The notes under the pieces were generated by a model. The model made no database searches. It was not told the DNA's origin and saw only the letters and a program-made list of their open reading frames with translations. The position numbers and the translations under genes were made by a program. From Chromatiales bacterium (GTDB lineage: Bacteria > Pseudomonadota > Gammaproteobacteria > JAGRGH01): a DNA stretch of 64,000 nt. Each line of letters starts with the position of its first letter. The first letter of the stretch is position 1. Below, one piece after another: positions 36,548-51,221 of this stretch. The stretch spans positions 124,001 to 188,000 of the forward strand of contig JAGRGH010000049.1 in the NCBI GenBank assembly GCA_020445605.1, written 5' to 3'.

Positions 36548-37120
36548 ATGAAACCCCGCCTTCGCGCCAGCGCCCTCACCGCATGTTGGTTGCTTGTTTG
36601 CACGGATGCGGTGTGCGCGCAGACGCAGCATGACGTCGATCCGACGACCGGGTCGGAAACCTGGAAGACCAGCGCGCACGGCGTTGCGCTGTCACTGACC
36701 CAGATCCTTCCGGACCAGGCGCGCGCGTTCTACGTCAATCGCGGATTCAGCGCCGAGGACGCCGAGCGGTTCGCTACCGCCTGTGTCTACATGACCGTGC
36801 TGCGCAACGACGCGGCCGGCGGCACCGTGGAGTTCGTATTACAGGACTGGAAGGTACGCAGCGCCGAGGGCGTACGTCCGCCGCTGGCCGTGGCCGACTG
36901 GATGCAGCGCTGGACCGACAAGGGCCTGGGCAAACCGCAGCTCGTTGCCTTCCGCTGGGCGCAGTTTCCGCCCAGTCAGGCCTACGAACCCGGCGACTGG
37001 AACCAGGGCATGCTGACGACCGGCTTGCCGGCCGCTACCGTGTTCGACCTGACCGCGCACTGGAAGGTCGGCGATCAGGCCTTCTCCGCCACACTCGAAG
37101 GGGTGCGCTGTGCGAACTGA
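36548..37120 (+). CDS. Secreted protein of unknown function paired with a TlpA-like thioredoxin
   Basis: A 190-residue protein with a signal peptide (ending AVCAQ). The mature part keeps only two cysteines, in ERFATACVYMTVL and at the end of EGVRCAN, which could form a disulfide. I do not recognise the family. Its end overlaps the TlpA-like gene by 11 bp, so the thioredoxin may act on it. The ATG at 36548 is preferred over TTG 36533. Confidence 0.7.
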   Translation: MKPRLRASALTACWLLVCTDAVCAQTQHDVDPTTGSETWKTSAHGVALSLTQILPDQARAFYVNRGFSAEDAERFATACVYMTVLRNDAAGGTVEFVLQDWKVRSAEGVRPPLAVADWMQRWTDKGLGKPQLVAFRWAQFPPSQAYEPGDWNQGMLTTGLPAATVFDLTAHWKVGDQAFSATLEGVRCAN

Positions 37121-37661
37121 TGGGTGGATTCAGGCAGTCGCGCTGACCCTGCTGCTCTCGGCGGGACGAGCTGCTGCGCAGGAGTTGCCGCCACTGACGG
37201 CGGAGCTGACGCCAAGCCCGACGATGCCACCGGCGCCGGCGCTGGTATTTCCGAACCTGGACGAACAGCCGGTCGATCTGGCCGCCTATCGGGGCGAGGT
37301 GGTGGTCGTCAATTTCTGGGCCACCTGGTGCCCGCCGTGCCGGCGCGAGATGCCGGCGCTCGAACGCCTGCATCTGAAAACCGCCGATGAGAAGATTCGC
37401 GTGATCGCCGTGAATGTCGGCGAGGATTTCGACACCGTGTTTTCGTTCACCGGTCAGCTGACCCCGGCGCCGACCTTTCCGATGCTGTTCGATGCCGAGG
37501 CAACAAGCATGGAGCCGTGGAAGATTCGCGGTCTGCCGACGACCTATGTCGTGGACCCGGTCGGGCGCATCGCCTATCGCGCAGTCGGCGGTCGCGAATT
37601 CGACCATCCGGATCTCATCGCAAAGCTTCGCGAGCTTGCCGCCGGCGGCGCGCCGCACTGA
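37110..37661 (+). CDS. TlpA/ResA-like periplasmic thioredoxin
   Basis: A 183-residue exported oxidoreductase with a signal peptide (ending GRAAA), a thioredoxin fold and the active site FWATWCPPCRREMPAL. The cis-Pro loop is GLPTTYV. Such proteins reduce disulfides in cytochrome c or copper-protein maturation, or in a dedicated partner. The GTG start overlaps the upstream gene. Confidence 0.88.
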   Translation: MRTDGWIQAVALTLLLSAGRAAAQELPPLTAELTPSPTMPPAPALVFPNLDEQPVDLAAYRGEVVVVNFWATWCPPCRREMPALERLHLKTADEKIRVIAVNVGEDFDTVFSFTGQLTPAPTFPMLFDAEATSMEPWKIRGLPTTYVVDPVGRIAYRAVGGREFDHPDLIAKLRELAAGGAPH

Positions 37662-37806
37662 TCGCGACACTGCGGTGAACGGGGTCGTTCGGCCCGTGCA
37701 GCCGCCCAAGCGTGACGGGATTCGCGCGGATTTTGGGGTGGGAATCAGGCCGGGCGCGTGCCAGAATCAGATCACACAAACACGATAACGATCAGAGGAG
37801 TTTGCA

Positions 37807-38172
37807 ATGCCCGACGTAAGCAAATATCTGCGCGATCCCGACGCAATGCAGGCCGATCCGGAAGGTCACCTGCTGGATCTGGAACCCTGGTCACCGGCCC
37901 ACGCCGCTGAGCTGGCTTCAGGTGAAGGGCTGGATCTCGGCGACGAACACCTGCAGGTACTGGCGTTTCTGCGAGAGCAGTTCGCCGAAGCCGGCCCCGC
38001 GAAACATGCGCGCGATCTGAGCGAGATGCTCAATGAAGCATTCGCCGATCAGGGCGGCTCGAAATACCTCTACCGGCTGTTTCCGAAGGGTCCGGTCGCA
38101 CAGGGCAGCCGGCTGGCGGGCCTCCCCGCGCCGGATGGCGCGAAGGACGGCTCGTTCGGAATTTCGTTCTGA
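37807..38172 (+). CDS. DsrC/TusE-family protein lacking all cysteines (RspA-like)
   Basis: A 121-residue protein with the DsrC/TusE fold: an N-terminal DPEGHLLDLEPWSPAHAAELA, EHLQVLAFLREQF, and the signature KYLYRLFPKGPVAQGSRLAGLPAP. The C-terminal arm ends DGAKDGSFGISF and contains neither conserved Cys; the whole protein has none. It cannot carry sulfur by the known route, so a regulatory role like that proposed for RspA proteins is likely. A strong AGAGGAG precedes the ATG. It stands alone between tlpA-like and ypfJ-like genes. Confidence 0.88.
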   Translation: MPDVSKYLRDPDAMQADPEGHLLDLEPWSPAHAAELASGEGLDLGDEHLQVLAFLREQFAEAGPAKHARDLSEMLNEAFADQGGSKYLYRLFPKGPVAQGSRLAGLPAPDGAKDGSFGISF

Positions 38173-38217
38173 CTTGCGGATAACAGCTGGGCGGTGATCA
38201 GCCGACCACGCGCGTCG

Positions 38218-39105
38218 TCAAAGCGAGGCGAACGTATCGCAGTCGGAGAGCTTGCCGCTTTTCAGCCCGCGCAGCAGCCATTCGCGCCGCTGCTGTGAGG
38301 TGCCGTGCGTGAACGACTCCGGGCGCACCGCGCGACCGGCCTGCTTGAGCAGGCGGTCATCCCCGACGGCCGCGGCGGCAGCCAGCCCCTCGTCCACATC
38401 CCCTTCCTCGAGCAGGTTCTGGGTTTTGTGTGCGTGGTTTGCCCAAACCCCCGCATAGCAATCCGCCTGTAGCTCCATCTTCACCGACAGGGCGTTTGAT
38501 TCGGACTCGCCCGCGCGCGCCTGCATCTTGCGCACCTTCTCGGCCGTGCCGACGACGTTCTGGACATGGTGTCCGACCTCGTGGCCGATCACGTAGGCCC
38601 GCGCGAAATCACCCGGCGCGCCCATGCCGCTCAGCTGCCGGAAGAACGCGAGGTCGATGTAGAGCTTCTGGTCCGCGGGACAGTAGAACGGCCCGGCCGC
38701 CGCCGAGCCCATGCCACAGGCCGAGCGGGTCAGACCCGAGTAGAGCACGAGGGTCGGCGCCGGGTACTGCTGATTGGCTGCCTTGAAGATCGCCGACCAG
38801 GTGTCTTCCGTCGAACCCAGAACCGCGGACGCGAACTGGGCCTGTTCGTCGTTTTCCGGCACGCCCTGGGTGCCCGTGGTCTGGGTTTCGTAGCCCGGTG
38901 ACAGCCCGCCGGACGACCCGTCGCCGAGAATGCCGATCAGGGTCTGCGGGTCCGCGCCGAGCAGAATCGCGCCCACGACGATGACCAGCAACAGGACGCC
39001 GCCACCTTTGCCGCCGCCGGGTAGCGGGAAGCCGCCGCCACCCATCCCGCCGCTGCCGCGGCGATCGTCAACGTTCTGTGATCGTCTCTGCTTGCGCCAG
39101 CGCAT
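38218..39105 (-). CDS. ypfJ: YpfJ-family neutral zinc metallopeptidase
   Basis: A 295-residue protein with a basic, Gly-rich N-terminus, one membrane helix (GVLLLVIVVGAILLGA) and a zinc peptidase domain with the HEVGHHVQ motif near residue 180 and QADCYAGVWA. Its substrate is unknown in any organism that I can name. The ATG at 39105 has AGAGGA at good distance; longer readings add an unrelated tail. Confidence 0.88.
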   Translation of the reverse strand: MRWRKQRRSQNVDDRRGSGGMGGGGFPLPGGGKGGGVLLLVIVVGAILLGADPQTLIGILGDGSSGGLSPGYETQTTGTQGVPENDEQAQFASAVLGSTEDTWSAIFKAANQQYPAPTLVLYSGLTRSACGMGSAAAGPFYCPADQKLYIDLAFFRQLSGMGAPGDFARAYVIGHEVGHHVQNVVGTAEKVRKMQARAGESESNALSVKMELQADCYAGVWANHAHKTQNLLEEGDVDEGLAAAAAVGDDRLLKQAGRAVRPESFTHGTSQQRREWLLRGLKSGKLSDCDTFASL

Positions 39106-39321
39106 CGCGCGGTTCCTCTGACGAATTGACCAGTGCGCGAGTGTATCGCGCCTGCCGCTGGGCCGGCCACGCACGACCCTGCCTAGCCTTGTCCAGCGCG
39201 TATGATCGCCGCACGGATCTCGCCACTTCTGCGGTTGATCGGGGACTGCCTCCAGCAGATCTCGCCGACACCTCGCAGCGGACGTATCACGATTTACCCA
39301 ACGGATGTCGCCTTCCACCCG

Positions 39322-40590
39322 ATGTTTAAGCTGATTTCACGACGCAAGATTCGGTCTGTCGACGACGTGACGCGGAGTCGGGCATTCTGCATGCTGCCCT
39401 GGGTTCACCTGTATGTGAACACCCAGGGCAAGGCCACGCCATGCTGCTTCTTTCCCTGGGATGAAAAGAGCCAGCTCGGTGATATCAACCAGCAACGCAT
39501 AGCGGAGATCTGGAACGACCGGCCGATGCGCCGCCTGCGTGCGTCAATGCTGAGGGATCAGCGCGTCGACGGCTGCTGGCAGTGTTATACGAACGAGAAA
39601 TTTGGTCTGCGAAGCAAGCGCCAGATTTCCAATGAACTGTTCAAACACAGGTTCGACTGGGTGCGCGCAACGGACGTATCGGGGAATTCGCCCGATTCAA
39701 AGCCCGTGTACTGGGACATCCGCATCTCGAACCTCTGCAACTTCAAATGCCGCATCTGCGGACACCACTCGAGCTCCAAGCTGTTCGATGAAGCAGTCGA
39801 ATTGGGGACCACCAGCTTTGCCGAGCGCGTGCATCAAAGCATCTCGGACATGCCGGATTTCTACCGGCAAATCATGCCGTTGGTCGATTCGGTCGAGGAG
39901 ATCTATTTTGCCGGTGGCGAGCCGCTGATCATGGATGAGCACTATCGAATTCTGGACCTGCTGCTGGAACGCGGTCGCACGGACGTACGGCTCAGCTACT
40001 CGACCAATCTCAGTGAACTGACATTCCGGGGTCGCGACGTCATGGATCTCTGGAGCGGCTTTTCGGACGTGACCGTCCACGCCAGCCTGGATGGTTGGGG
40101 TGCGCGCGGCGAGTACCAGCGCAAGGGTCAGCGCTGGAACGAGGTTCTGATGAATCGCCAGCGCCTGCGGGAGCGGTGCCCGGGAATCCGGTTCATCGTC
40201 ACGCCGACCATCACGGTGTTCAACGTTCAGCATCTCCCGGAGTTTCACCGCGCGTTGGTCGCCCACGGACTGATTCGTGTGGACGAGATGCTGCCACGCA
40301 TCCTCAAACACCCCGACATCTACAACATCAGGATCCTGCCCGAGTCGGTAAAACGGTCGGTTGAAGCTTCGTTTCGAGAGCATCTCGACTGGCTGGATAC
40401 GTTCGACGTGGTGGCGCACGGGAGACTCCCGGCCGTGCGCAACGAGTTCCGTCAGTGCCTGGAGTATCTGCGGTCCGCAGACCGGTCCGATCTGATCCCG
40501 AAGTTCAGGGCGAGCTGCGAACGTCTGGACCGGATGCGCAAGGAATCAACGCTGGAGATCTTCCCGGAGCTGGCGCCGCTTCTGCTCTGA
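39322..40590 (+). CDS. Radical SAM/SPASM (twitch-type) protein
   Basis: A 422-residue protein with an N-terminal cysteine-rich segment (FCMLPWVHLYVNTQGKATPCC and DGCWQCYTNEKFG) placed before the radical SAM core. The core has CNFKCRICG, then YFAGGEPLIMDEHY. This inverted layout matches radical SAM proteins of the twitch/SPASM type, which modify peptides, sugars or lipids. It faces a SAM methyltransferase gene, and the two may act on one product. ATG 39322 is preferred; an in-frame ATG at 39202 would add 40 residues. Substrate unknown. Confidence 0.8.
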   Translation: MFKLISRRKIRSVDDVTRSRAFCMLPWVHLYVNTQGKATPCCFFPWDEKSQLGDINQQRIAEIWNDRPMRRLRASMLRDQRVDGCWQCYTNEKFGLRSKRQISNELFKHRFDWVRATDVSGNSPDSKPVYWDIRISNLCNFKCRICGHHSSSKLFDEAVELGTTSFAERVHQSISDMPDFYRQIMPLVDSVEEIYFAGGEPLIMDEHYRILDLLLERGRTDVRLSYSTNLSELTFRGRDVMDLWSGFSDVTVHASLDGWGARGEYQRKGQRWNEVLMNRQRLRERCPGIRFIVTPTITVFNVQHLPEFHRALVAHGLIRVDEMLPRILKHPDIYNIRILPESVKRSVEASFREHLDWLDTFDVVAHGRLPAVRNEFRQCLEYLRSADRSDLIPKFRASCERLDRMRKESTLEIFPELAPLLL

Positions 40591-40621
40591 AACCATCTGG
40601 CCAACAGGCCTGGCCGTTTTG

Positions 40622-41398
40622 CTACGGCAACCCGAACAGCCGCTTCAGCCCGGTTACCAGCCAGCGCCGGCTGCATCCCGCGCAGAATCGCAACGACGGA
40701 TTGTCGATCATCTTGCGGTATCGGTGCAGCCGGCTCCGATAGTTCAACGGGTGAACCAGATCGACGATGGGGCGTTCCAGCGCACGGAGAGATTCCCGGT
40801 CGATGGTTGTCTCGTCCGGCCCGAGGAAAACGAAGCAGTTCTGCCTGTACCACCATTCGACGGCCGGATTGTTCCAGATCGCCGGTCGAATGCAATCGAA
40901 ACACTCGAAACCACGCGAGCGGAAACGTTCGATCCAGAACGACTGCCATTGCTCGTTGATGTGCCCCGGACCACCCTGGTGTGGCACCGCAGCGCCAAAA
41001 AGGATCACATCGGAGGTCGAGCACAGCAGATCGACAAAGCGCTCTGACTGATCCTCGGGCAGATGTTCGGCGACCTCCAGGGAGATACAAAGATCGTATC
41101 GTTTGTCGAGTTTCGGTAGCGAGTGCGCCAGATCGGCGGGCTCGAATTCGATCGACGGGTGGGTCAGATCCGCGCACTGAACCCAGTCACCGTCGATGCC
41201 CTTGAGCGTAGTGGCACCCAGTGCGGCGGCGGCCTTGAGCCAAACGCCCTGCCCGCAACCAATATCAACAACGGAACGCGGTTGGAACCGGGCGAAGATC
41301 AGGCTGAGCACGGCGTTGGCAGACTCGGACATGCCGCCGAGGTGTTTTGCAAAGAAGGCCTGATCGTAGGTTTTGCGATTATCTGGCGAGTTCCGCAT
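40622..41398 (-). CDS. Class I SAM-dependent methyltransferase
   Basis: A 258-residue protein with motif I VVDIGCGQGVWL, post-I GIDGDWVQ and motif YDLCISLEVAEHLPED. The C-terminal part is basic and aromatic. It converges with the radical SAM gene and overlaps tag by 20 bp. Its AT content is slightly higher than in neighbouring housekeeping genes. Similar methyltransferases act on surface sugars or small metabolites; the substrate is not evident. Confidence 0.82.
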   Translation of the reverse strand: MRNSPDNRKTYDQAFFAKHLGGMSESANAVLSLIFARFQPRSVVDIGCGQGVWLKAAAALGATTLKGIDGDWVQCADLTHPSIEFEPADLAHSLPKLDKRYDLCISLEVAEHLPEDQSERFVDLLCSTSDVILFGAAVPHQGGPGHINEQWQSFWIERFRSRGFECFDCIRPAIWNNPAVEWWYRQNCFVFLGPDETTIDRESLRALERPIVDLVHPLNYRSRLHRYRKMIDNPSLRFCAGCSRRWLVTGLKRLFGLP

Positions 41399-41942
41399 GG
41401 CGGGTACAGGTCGTCAGGTGATCGTTGACCATGCCCGTGGCCTGCATGAAGGCATAGCAGATCGTCGGGCCGACGAAACGAAAACCGAGTTGCTTCAGCG
41501 CCTTGCTCATCGAGCGCGATTGCGCGGTTTCGGCGGGCACTTCGGCCAGTGCGGGCCAGCGGTTCTGAACTGGCTTCCCGTCGACGAAGCTCCACATGAA
41601 GTCCACGGGGTCGTCTGACGCCGCCAGTCTGAGCCACGCCTTTGCGTTGGCGACGGTGGCGTCGATCTTCAGCCGGTTACGGATGATGCGGGCGTCTTCA
41701 CGCAGGCGCTCGCGCTTGCGGGCATCGAAGCGCGAGATGCGTTCGGGATCGAAACCGGCGAATGCGGCGCGATAGCCCTCGCGTCGATGCAGCACGGTGC
41801 GCCAGGAAAGCCCGGCCTGCGCGCCTTCCAGTATCAGCATCTCGAACAGGTGGCGGGCGTCGCGCGAGGGAACGCCCCACTCCTGGTCGTGATAGCGCGC
41901 GTAGAGTTCGTCGCCGGCCGTGACCCAGTCGCAGCGCGGCAC
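41379..41942 (-). CDS. tag: DNA-3-methyladenine glycosylase I
   Basis: A 187-residue base-excision enzyme that removes 3-methyladenine. It has the N-terminal CDWV...YHDQEWGVP, MLILEGAQAGLSW and the C-terminal GFRFVGPTICYAFMQATGMVNDH; zinc ligands are the N-terminal Cys and the C-terminal HLTTCTRH set. It lies 11 bp after eno on the same strand and may ride on its transcript. Confidence 0.93.
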   Translation of the reverse strand: MPRCDWVTAGDELYARYHDQEWGVPSRDARHLFEMLILEGAQAGLSWRTVLHRREGYRAAFAGFDPERISRFDARKRERLREDARIIRNRLKIDATVANAKAWLRLAASDDPVDFMWSFVDGKPVQNRWPALAEVPAETAQSRSMSKALKQLGFRFVGPTICYAFMQATGMVNDHLTTCTRHAELAR

Positions 41943-41953
41943 GACGAGCCGGT

Positions 41954-47293
<5,340 letters not shown>

Positions 47294-47295
47294 GC

Positions 47296-48255
47296 CTACT
47301 CGCCGGTAAACCGCCCGAAGCCCTGCAATCGTTTGTATCGACGCTCGACCAGGGCGTCCAGACCGAGGTTGTCGATTGCCTCGAGCTGTTCGAGCAGTGC
47401 GTGTTTGAGATTACGTGCGACGGTGGCCGGATCGCGGTGCGCGCCGCCGACCGGCTCGGCGACCACGGCGTCGATCAGGCCAAGTTCCAGCAGGCGCCCG
47501 GAGGTCAGACCCATTGCGTCAGCGGCCTGCGGGGCCTTCTCGGCACTCTTCCACAGGATCGAGGCACAACCCTCGGGCGAAATCACCGAATAGGTCGAGT
47601 ACTGCAACATCAGCACCCGGTCACCCACGCCGATGGCCAGCGCGCCGCCGGAACCGCCCTCGCCAATCACCGTGCAGACGATCGGCGTGCGCAGGCCCGA
47701 CATCACGAACAGGTTGCGGGCGATGGCCTCGCTCTGTCCGCGCTCCTCGGCACCGACGCCCGGATAGGCCCCCGGGGTGTCGATGAACGTCAGGATGGGC
47801 ATGCGGAACTTCTCGGCGAGTTGCATGGCACGCAGGGCCTTGCGATAGCCCTCGGGCTGCGGCATGCCGAAGTTGCGGCGCAGCTTTTCGTTGGTGTCGC
47901 GGCCCTTGTGGTGGCCGATGATGGTCACCGGGCGGCCGTCGAGCCTTGCGAGCGCGGTGACGATGGCCGGGTCGTCCGCGTAGGTGCGGTCGCCGTGCAG
48001 TTCGTCGAAGTCCTCGAAAATGTACTGGATGTAGTCCAGCAGATACGGGCGCAGCGGATGGCGCGAGAGCTGCGAGACCTGCCAGGCCGTCAACGACGAG
48101 AAGATCTGCTCGGTCAGCGCGCGGCTCTTGGCCTCCAGCCGCTCGATTTCCTCCTGAATGTTGATCGCATTGCCGTCACTGACCAGGCGCAGCTCGTTGA
48201 TCTTCGCCTCGAGTTCGGCGATCGGCTGCTCAAAATCCAGAAAATTCAGATTCAT
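47296..48255 (-). CDS. accA: Acetyl-CoA carboxylase carboxyltransferase subunit alpha
   Basis: A 319-residue subunit, the usual length, that transfers the carboxyl group from biotin to acetyl-CoA with AccD. Recognised segments: [59 protein letters not shown] and [17 protein letters not shown] -10-like element lies about 58 bp upstream (48313-48318). Confidence 0.97.
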   Translation of the reverse strand: MNLNFLDFEQPIAELEAKINELRLVSDGNAINIQEEIERLEAKSRALTEQIFSSLTAWQVSQLSRHPLRPYLLDYIQYIFEDFDELHGDRTYADDPAIVTALARLDGRPVTIIGHHKGRDTNEKLRRNFGMPQPEGYRKALRAMQLAEKFRMPILTFIDTPGAYPGVGAEERGQSEAIARNLFVMSGLRTPIVCTVIGEGGSGGALAIGVGDRVLMLQYSTYSVISPEGCASILWKSAEKAPQAADAMGLTSGRLLELGLIDAVVAEPVGGAHRDPATVARNLKHALLEQLEAIDNLGLDALVERRYKRLQGFGRFTGE

Positions 48256-48426
48256 ATCGCTGACTGGAACCGGCGGGTCCGGCTGCGTCGCTGCGGCTGC
48301 TTGGATCGGTCCAGTATACTTCCTGCCCCGAGCCTGCCGCACGGCGCCGCAGTCTGACCTCTCGCTTGAACGGTTTCCCAACACCCGGCCACGACCGCGT
48401 GGCGATCGCGCGGACCCCGCCCGCGC

Positions 48427-49698
48427 ATGACTGAACTCTCGCTCACCACGCTGGGCATCCTGCTCGGGGTGCTGCTGTTGCTGTCGGCGTTCTTTTCCGG
48501 TTCGGAAACTGCGCTGATGACACTGAACCGCTACCGCCTGCGGCACCTGGCGCAGGCCGGTCACCGCGGCGCGCGGTTCGCCCAGCGGCTGCTGGATCGG
48601 CCCGACCGGCTGATCGGCCTGATCCTGCTCGGCAACAACTTCGTCAACATCCTGGCGTCGTCCATCGCAACGCTCATGGCGCTGCGCATCGGCGGCGAGG
48701 AGGCCATCGCGCTGGCGACGGGTCTGCTGACCTTTGTCGTGCTGATCTACGCCGAGGTCACGCCGAAGACCGTTGCGGCGCTGCATCCCGAGCGCATCGC
48801 GTTTCCGGCGGCGATGATCTATGTGCCGCTGCTTGCGCTGATGTATCCGCTGGTGTGGGTCATCAATCTGTTCGCGAACACGCAGCTGCGACTGATCGGG
48901 GTGCACATGGATCACGCGGGCGCCGAAACGCTGAGCCGCGAGGAACTGCGCACCATCGTCAACGAGGCCGGCGCGATGATTCCGCGGCGCCACCAGAAGA
49001 TGTTGGTGAGCGTGCTCGACCTCGAAAAGCTCACCGTCAACGACATCATGGTGCCGCGCGGGGACATCGAGGCGATCGATCTGAGCGCGGAACCGACCGC
49101 GGTCATGGAGCAGCTGCGCAATCTGCCGTATTCACGCGTGCCGGTCTACGAGGGTTCGTTCGACCACGTGCTCGGTGTGCTCGTTGCGCGCAGCCTGGTT
49201 GGCGTAGCGTTCGATGGCAGCTTTGATGTCGCCAATGTACGCGCGCTCCTGCATGAACCGTATTTCATCCCGGACGGCACGCCGCTCTACCAGCAGATGC
49301 AGAACTTTCAGCGCGAAAAGCGCCGCAGCGCGCTGGTGGTGAACGAATACGGCGACGTCATCGGGCTGGTCACGATGCAGGACCTGCTCGCCGAGATCGT
49401 CGGCGAGTTTGCCAGCGATCCCTCCTCGCTGGAACAGGAGGTGCATCGCCAGAGCGATGGCAGCTTCATCGTGGATGCCTCGGCATTCGTGCGTGAGCTC
49501 AACCGACTCATGCACTGGGAACTGCCGACCGACGGGCCGAAGACGCTGAGCGGCCTGATCGTCGAGTACCTGGAACACATTCCGGAGGCCGGCACCAGCC
49601 TGCGGCTGGCCGGATACCCGATCGAAATCGTGCAGACCAAGGACAACATGATCAAGACCGTGCGAATCAGTCCGGAGCAGCGGAGGATCGAGGAGTGA
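48427..49698 (+). CDS. corB: CorB/CorC-type (CNNM) membrane protein with CBS pair
   Basis: A 423-residue protein with an N-terminal DUF21/CNNM membrane domain (four helices, [13 protein letters not shown]), a CBS pair ([28 protein letters not shown]) and a C-terminal CorC/HlyC domain. Relatives function in Mg2+ and Co2+ efflux. It diverges from accA and its stop overlaps galE (GTGA). Confidence 0.88.
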   Translation: MTELSLTTLGILLGVLLLLSAFFSGSETALMTLNRYRLRHLAQAGHRGARFAQRLLDRPDRLIGLILLGNNFVNILASSIATLMALRIGGEEAIALATGLLTFVVLIYAEVTPKTVAALHPERIAFPAAMIYVPLLALMYPLVWVINLFANTQLRLIGVHMDHAGAETLSREELRTIVNEAGAMIPRRHQKMLVSVLDLEKLTVNDIMVPRGDIEAIDLSAEPTAVMEQLRNLPYSRVPVYEGSFDHVLGVLVARSLVGVAFDGSFDVANVRALLHEPYFIPDGTPLYQQMQNFQREKRRSALVVNEYGDVIGLVTMQDLLAEIVGEFASDPSSLEQEVHRQSDGSFIVDASAFVRELNRLMHWELPTDGPKTLSGLIVEYLEHIPEAGTSLRLAGYPIEIVQTKDNMIKTVRISPEQRRIEE

Positions 49699-50684
49699 CA
49701 CTGCTCGTGACCGGTGGTGCCGGCTATATCGGCAGCCATGTCGTGCAGCAGCTGCTCGCGGCAAACGAAGAGGTCGTTGTGCTCGACGATCTGTCGACCG
49801 GCTTTCGCGAGGCGGTCGGCGATGCGTCGCTGGTGGTCGGCAATGTCGGCGATGCCGCCCTGCTCGACCGTCTGTTCGGTGAACATCGCATCGAGGCGGT
49901 GCTGCATTTCGCCGCCCGCACCATCGTGCCGGAGTCGGTTGCCGACCCGCTGCGCTACTACGGAAACAACACCTGCAACACCCGCACGCTGCTGGATGCC
50001 TGCGCGCGCGCGGGCGTGCAGCGCTTTGTGTTCTCGTCGACCGCGGCCGTCTATGGCGTGCCCGGCGATGGTCGGTGCCATGAAGACTCGCCGACCGAAC
50101 CGATCAATCCCTATGGCCGCTCGAAACTCATGAGCGAGTGGATGCTGCGCGATCTGGGCGCGAACGGCGCGCTGCGCTTTGTCACATTGCGCTACTTCAA
50201 TGTCGCGGGTTGCGATCCGCACGGGCGCATCGGCCAGTCCACCCCAAAGGCCACCCTGCTGGTCAAGGTGGCCTGTGAGGTTGCGACCGGTCGGCGCGGG
50301 CGTCTGCTGGTGTTTGGAACCGACTACCCCACCCGTGACGGCACCGGTGTGCGCGACTACATCCACGTCGTGGACCTCGCCCGCGCGCATCTGGATGCGC
50401 TGGCCTATCTGCGCTCCGGCGGCGCATCGACGACGCTGAACTGCGGGTATGGCCACGGCTTTTCCGTGCGCGAGGTCATCGCCGCCGTTGAATCCGCGCA
50501 CGGCGCGCCGATCGCGGTCGAGGAAGTCGGGCGACGTCCCGGCGATCCGCCAGAGCTGATCGCCGATGCCGAGCGCATCCGGCAGGAGATCGGCTGGGTG
50601 CCGCGGCACGACGATCTGGACCTCATCTGCCGCACCTCGCTGGCCTGGGAACGCCGGCTCGCCGCCGGTGGCGGCTATTGCTGA
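49695..50684 (+). CDS. galE: UDP-glucose 4-epimerase
   Basis: A 329-residue extended short-chain dehydrogenase: NAD loop VTGGAGYIGSH, the Ser-Thr region FSSTAAVYG, catalytic YGRSK, and the late DGTGVRDYIHVVDLA. It converts UDP-glucose and UDP-galactose for surface polysaccharide. The GTG start is coupled to corB. Confidence 0.93.
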   Translation: MTLLVTGGAGYIGSHVVQQLLAANEEVVVLDDLSTGFREAVGDASLVVGNVGDAALLDRLFGEHRIEAVLHFAARTIVPESVADPLRYYGNNTCNTRTLLDACARAGVQRFVFSSTAAVYGVPGDGRCHEDSPTEPINPYGRSKLMSEWMLRDLGANGALRFVTLRYFNVAGCDPHGRIGQSTPKATLLVKVACEVATGRRGRLLVFGTDYPTRDGTGVRDYIHVVDLARAHLDALAYLRSGGASTTLNCGYGHGFSVREVIAAVESAHGAPIAVEEVGRRPGDPPELIADAERIRQEIGWVPRHDDLDLICRTSLAWERRLAAGGGYC

Positions 50685-51118
50685 GGCCGAGCATCGCCAC
50701 GGCCGCGACGCGCGCCGCGGTCATCGCGCCGCTTCTCTACATGGCGTTGCTCCATGCGCTGTCGTCGATTCCGGGCGTGGCCCAGGGCGATGATCCTCTG
50801 GACGTGCGGGTCTTTGTCTGGCTCGCGCCGGAGTTGCAGAACCTTCTGCACATCCCGGCCTATGCGCTGCTCGCCTGGGTCTGGTGCTGGAGCCTACCGG
50901 CATGGGGGCCGTCGCGAGCCGTGATCATGATCGCGGCCGTGGTGCTTGCGGGCCTGTTCGGACTGGTCGACGAATGGCACCAGACCTTCGTGCCTGGCCG
51001 TTATGGTTCGGCGACGGATCTGGCGCTTGATCTGCTGGGTGCGATTCTGGGCGTTTGGCTCGCGAGCCGCGTGCTGCTGCCGTCCGGGCGGATGTCGGCG
51101 ACAACCCACCGCGTCTGA
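50678..51118 (+). CDS. VanZ-like membrane protein
   Basis: A 146-residue protein with four hydrophobic segments and the VanZ-type pattern HIPAYALLAWVW...DEWHQTFVPGRYGSATDLALDLLGA. The function of such proteins outside glycopeptide resistance clusters is unknown. The start is probably TTG 50678, overlapping galE; the first ATG (50741) would remove half of the first helix. Confidence 0.75.
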   Translation: MLRPSIATAATRAAVIAPLLYMALLHALSSIPGVAQGDDPLDVRVFVWLAPELQNLLHIPAYALLAWVWCWSLPAWGPSRAVIMIAAVVLAGLFGLVDEWHQTFVPGRYGSATDLALDLLGAILGVWLASRVLLPSGRMSATTHRV

Positions 51119-51138
51119 GTCGGGGTTCAGTTCGCCAA

Positions 51139-51221
51139 GGAAGCTCTGAACAATTCAGAGTTTGCCGCGGCACATGGAGGTGCCGCCCTGGCAATCCTGG
51201 AAGGATTGATCAGGGCTTCCC
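51139..51221 (+). repeat. Structured dispersed repeat, copy 2 (83 bp)
   Basis: Same family as 7345-7497 but without the extra segment. It folds into three consecutive hairpins: CTCTGAA-CAA-TTCAGAG, GCGGCAC-ATGGAG-GTGCCGC and CAATCCT-GGA-AGGATTG. In the third, the innermost T-A pair is G-C in copy 1, a compensatory change. Its last base forms part of the oadB stop codon. Confidence 0.75.
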
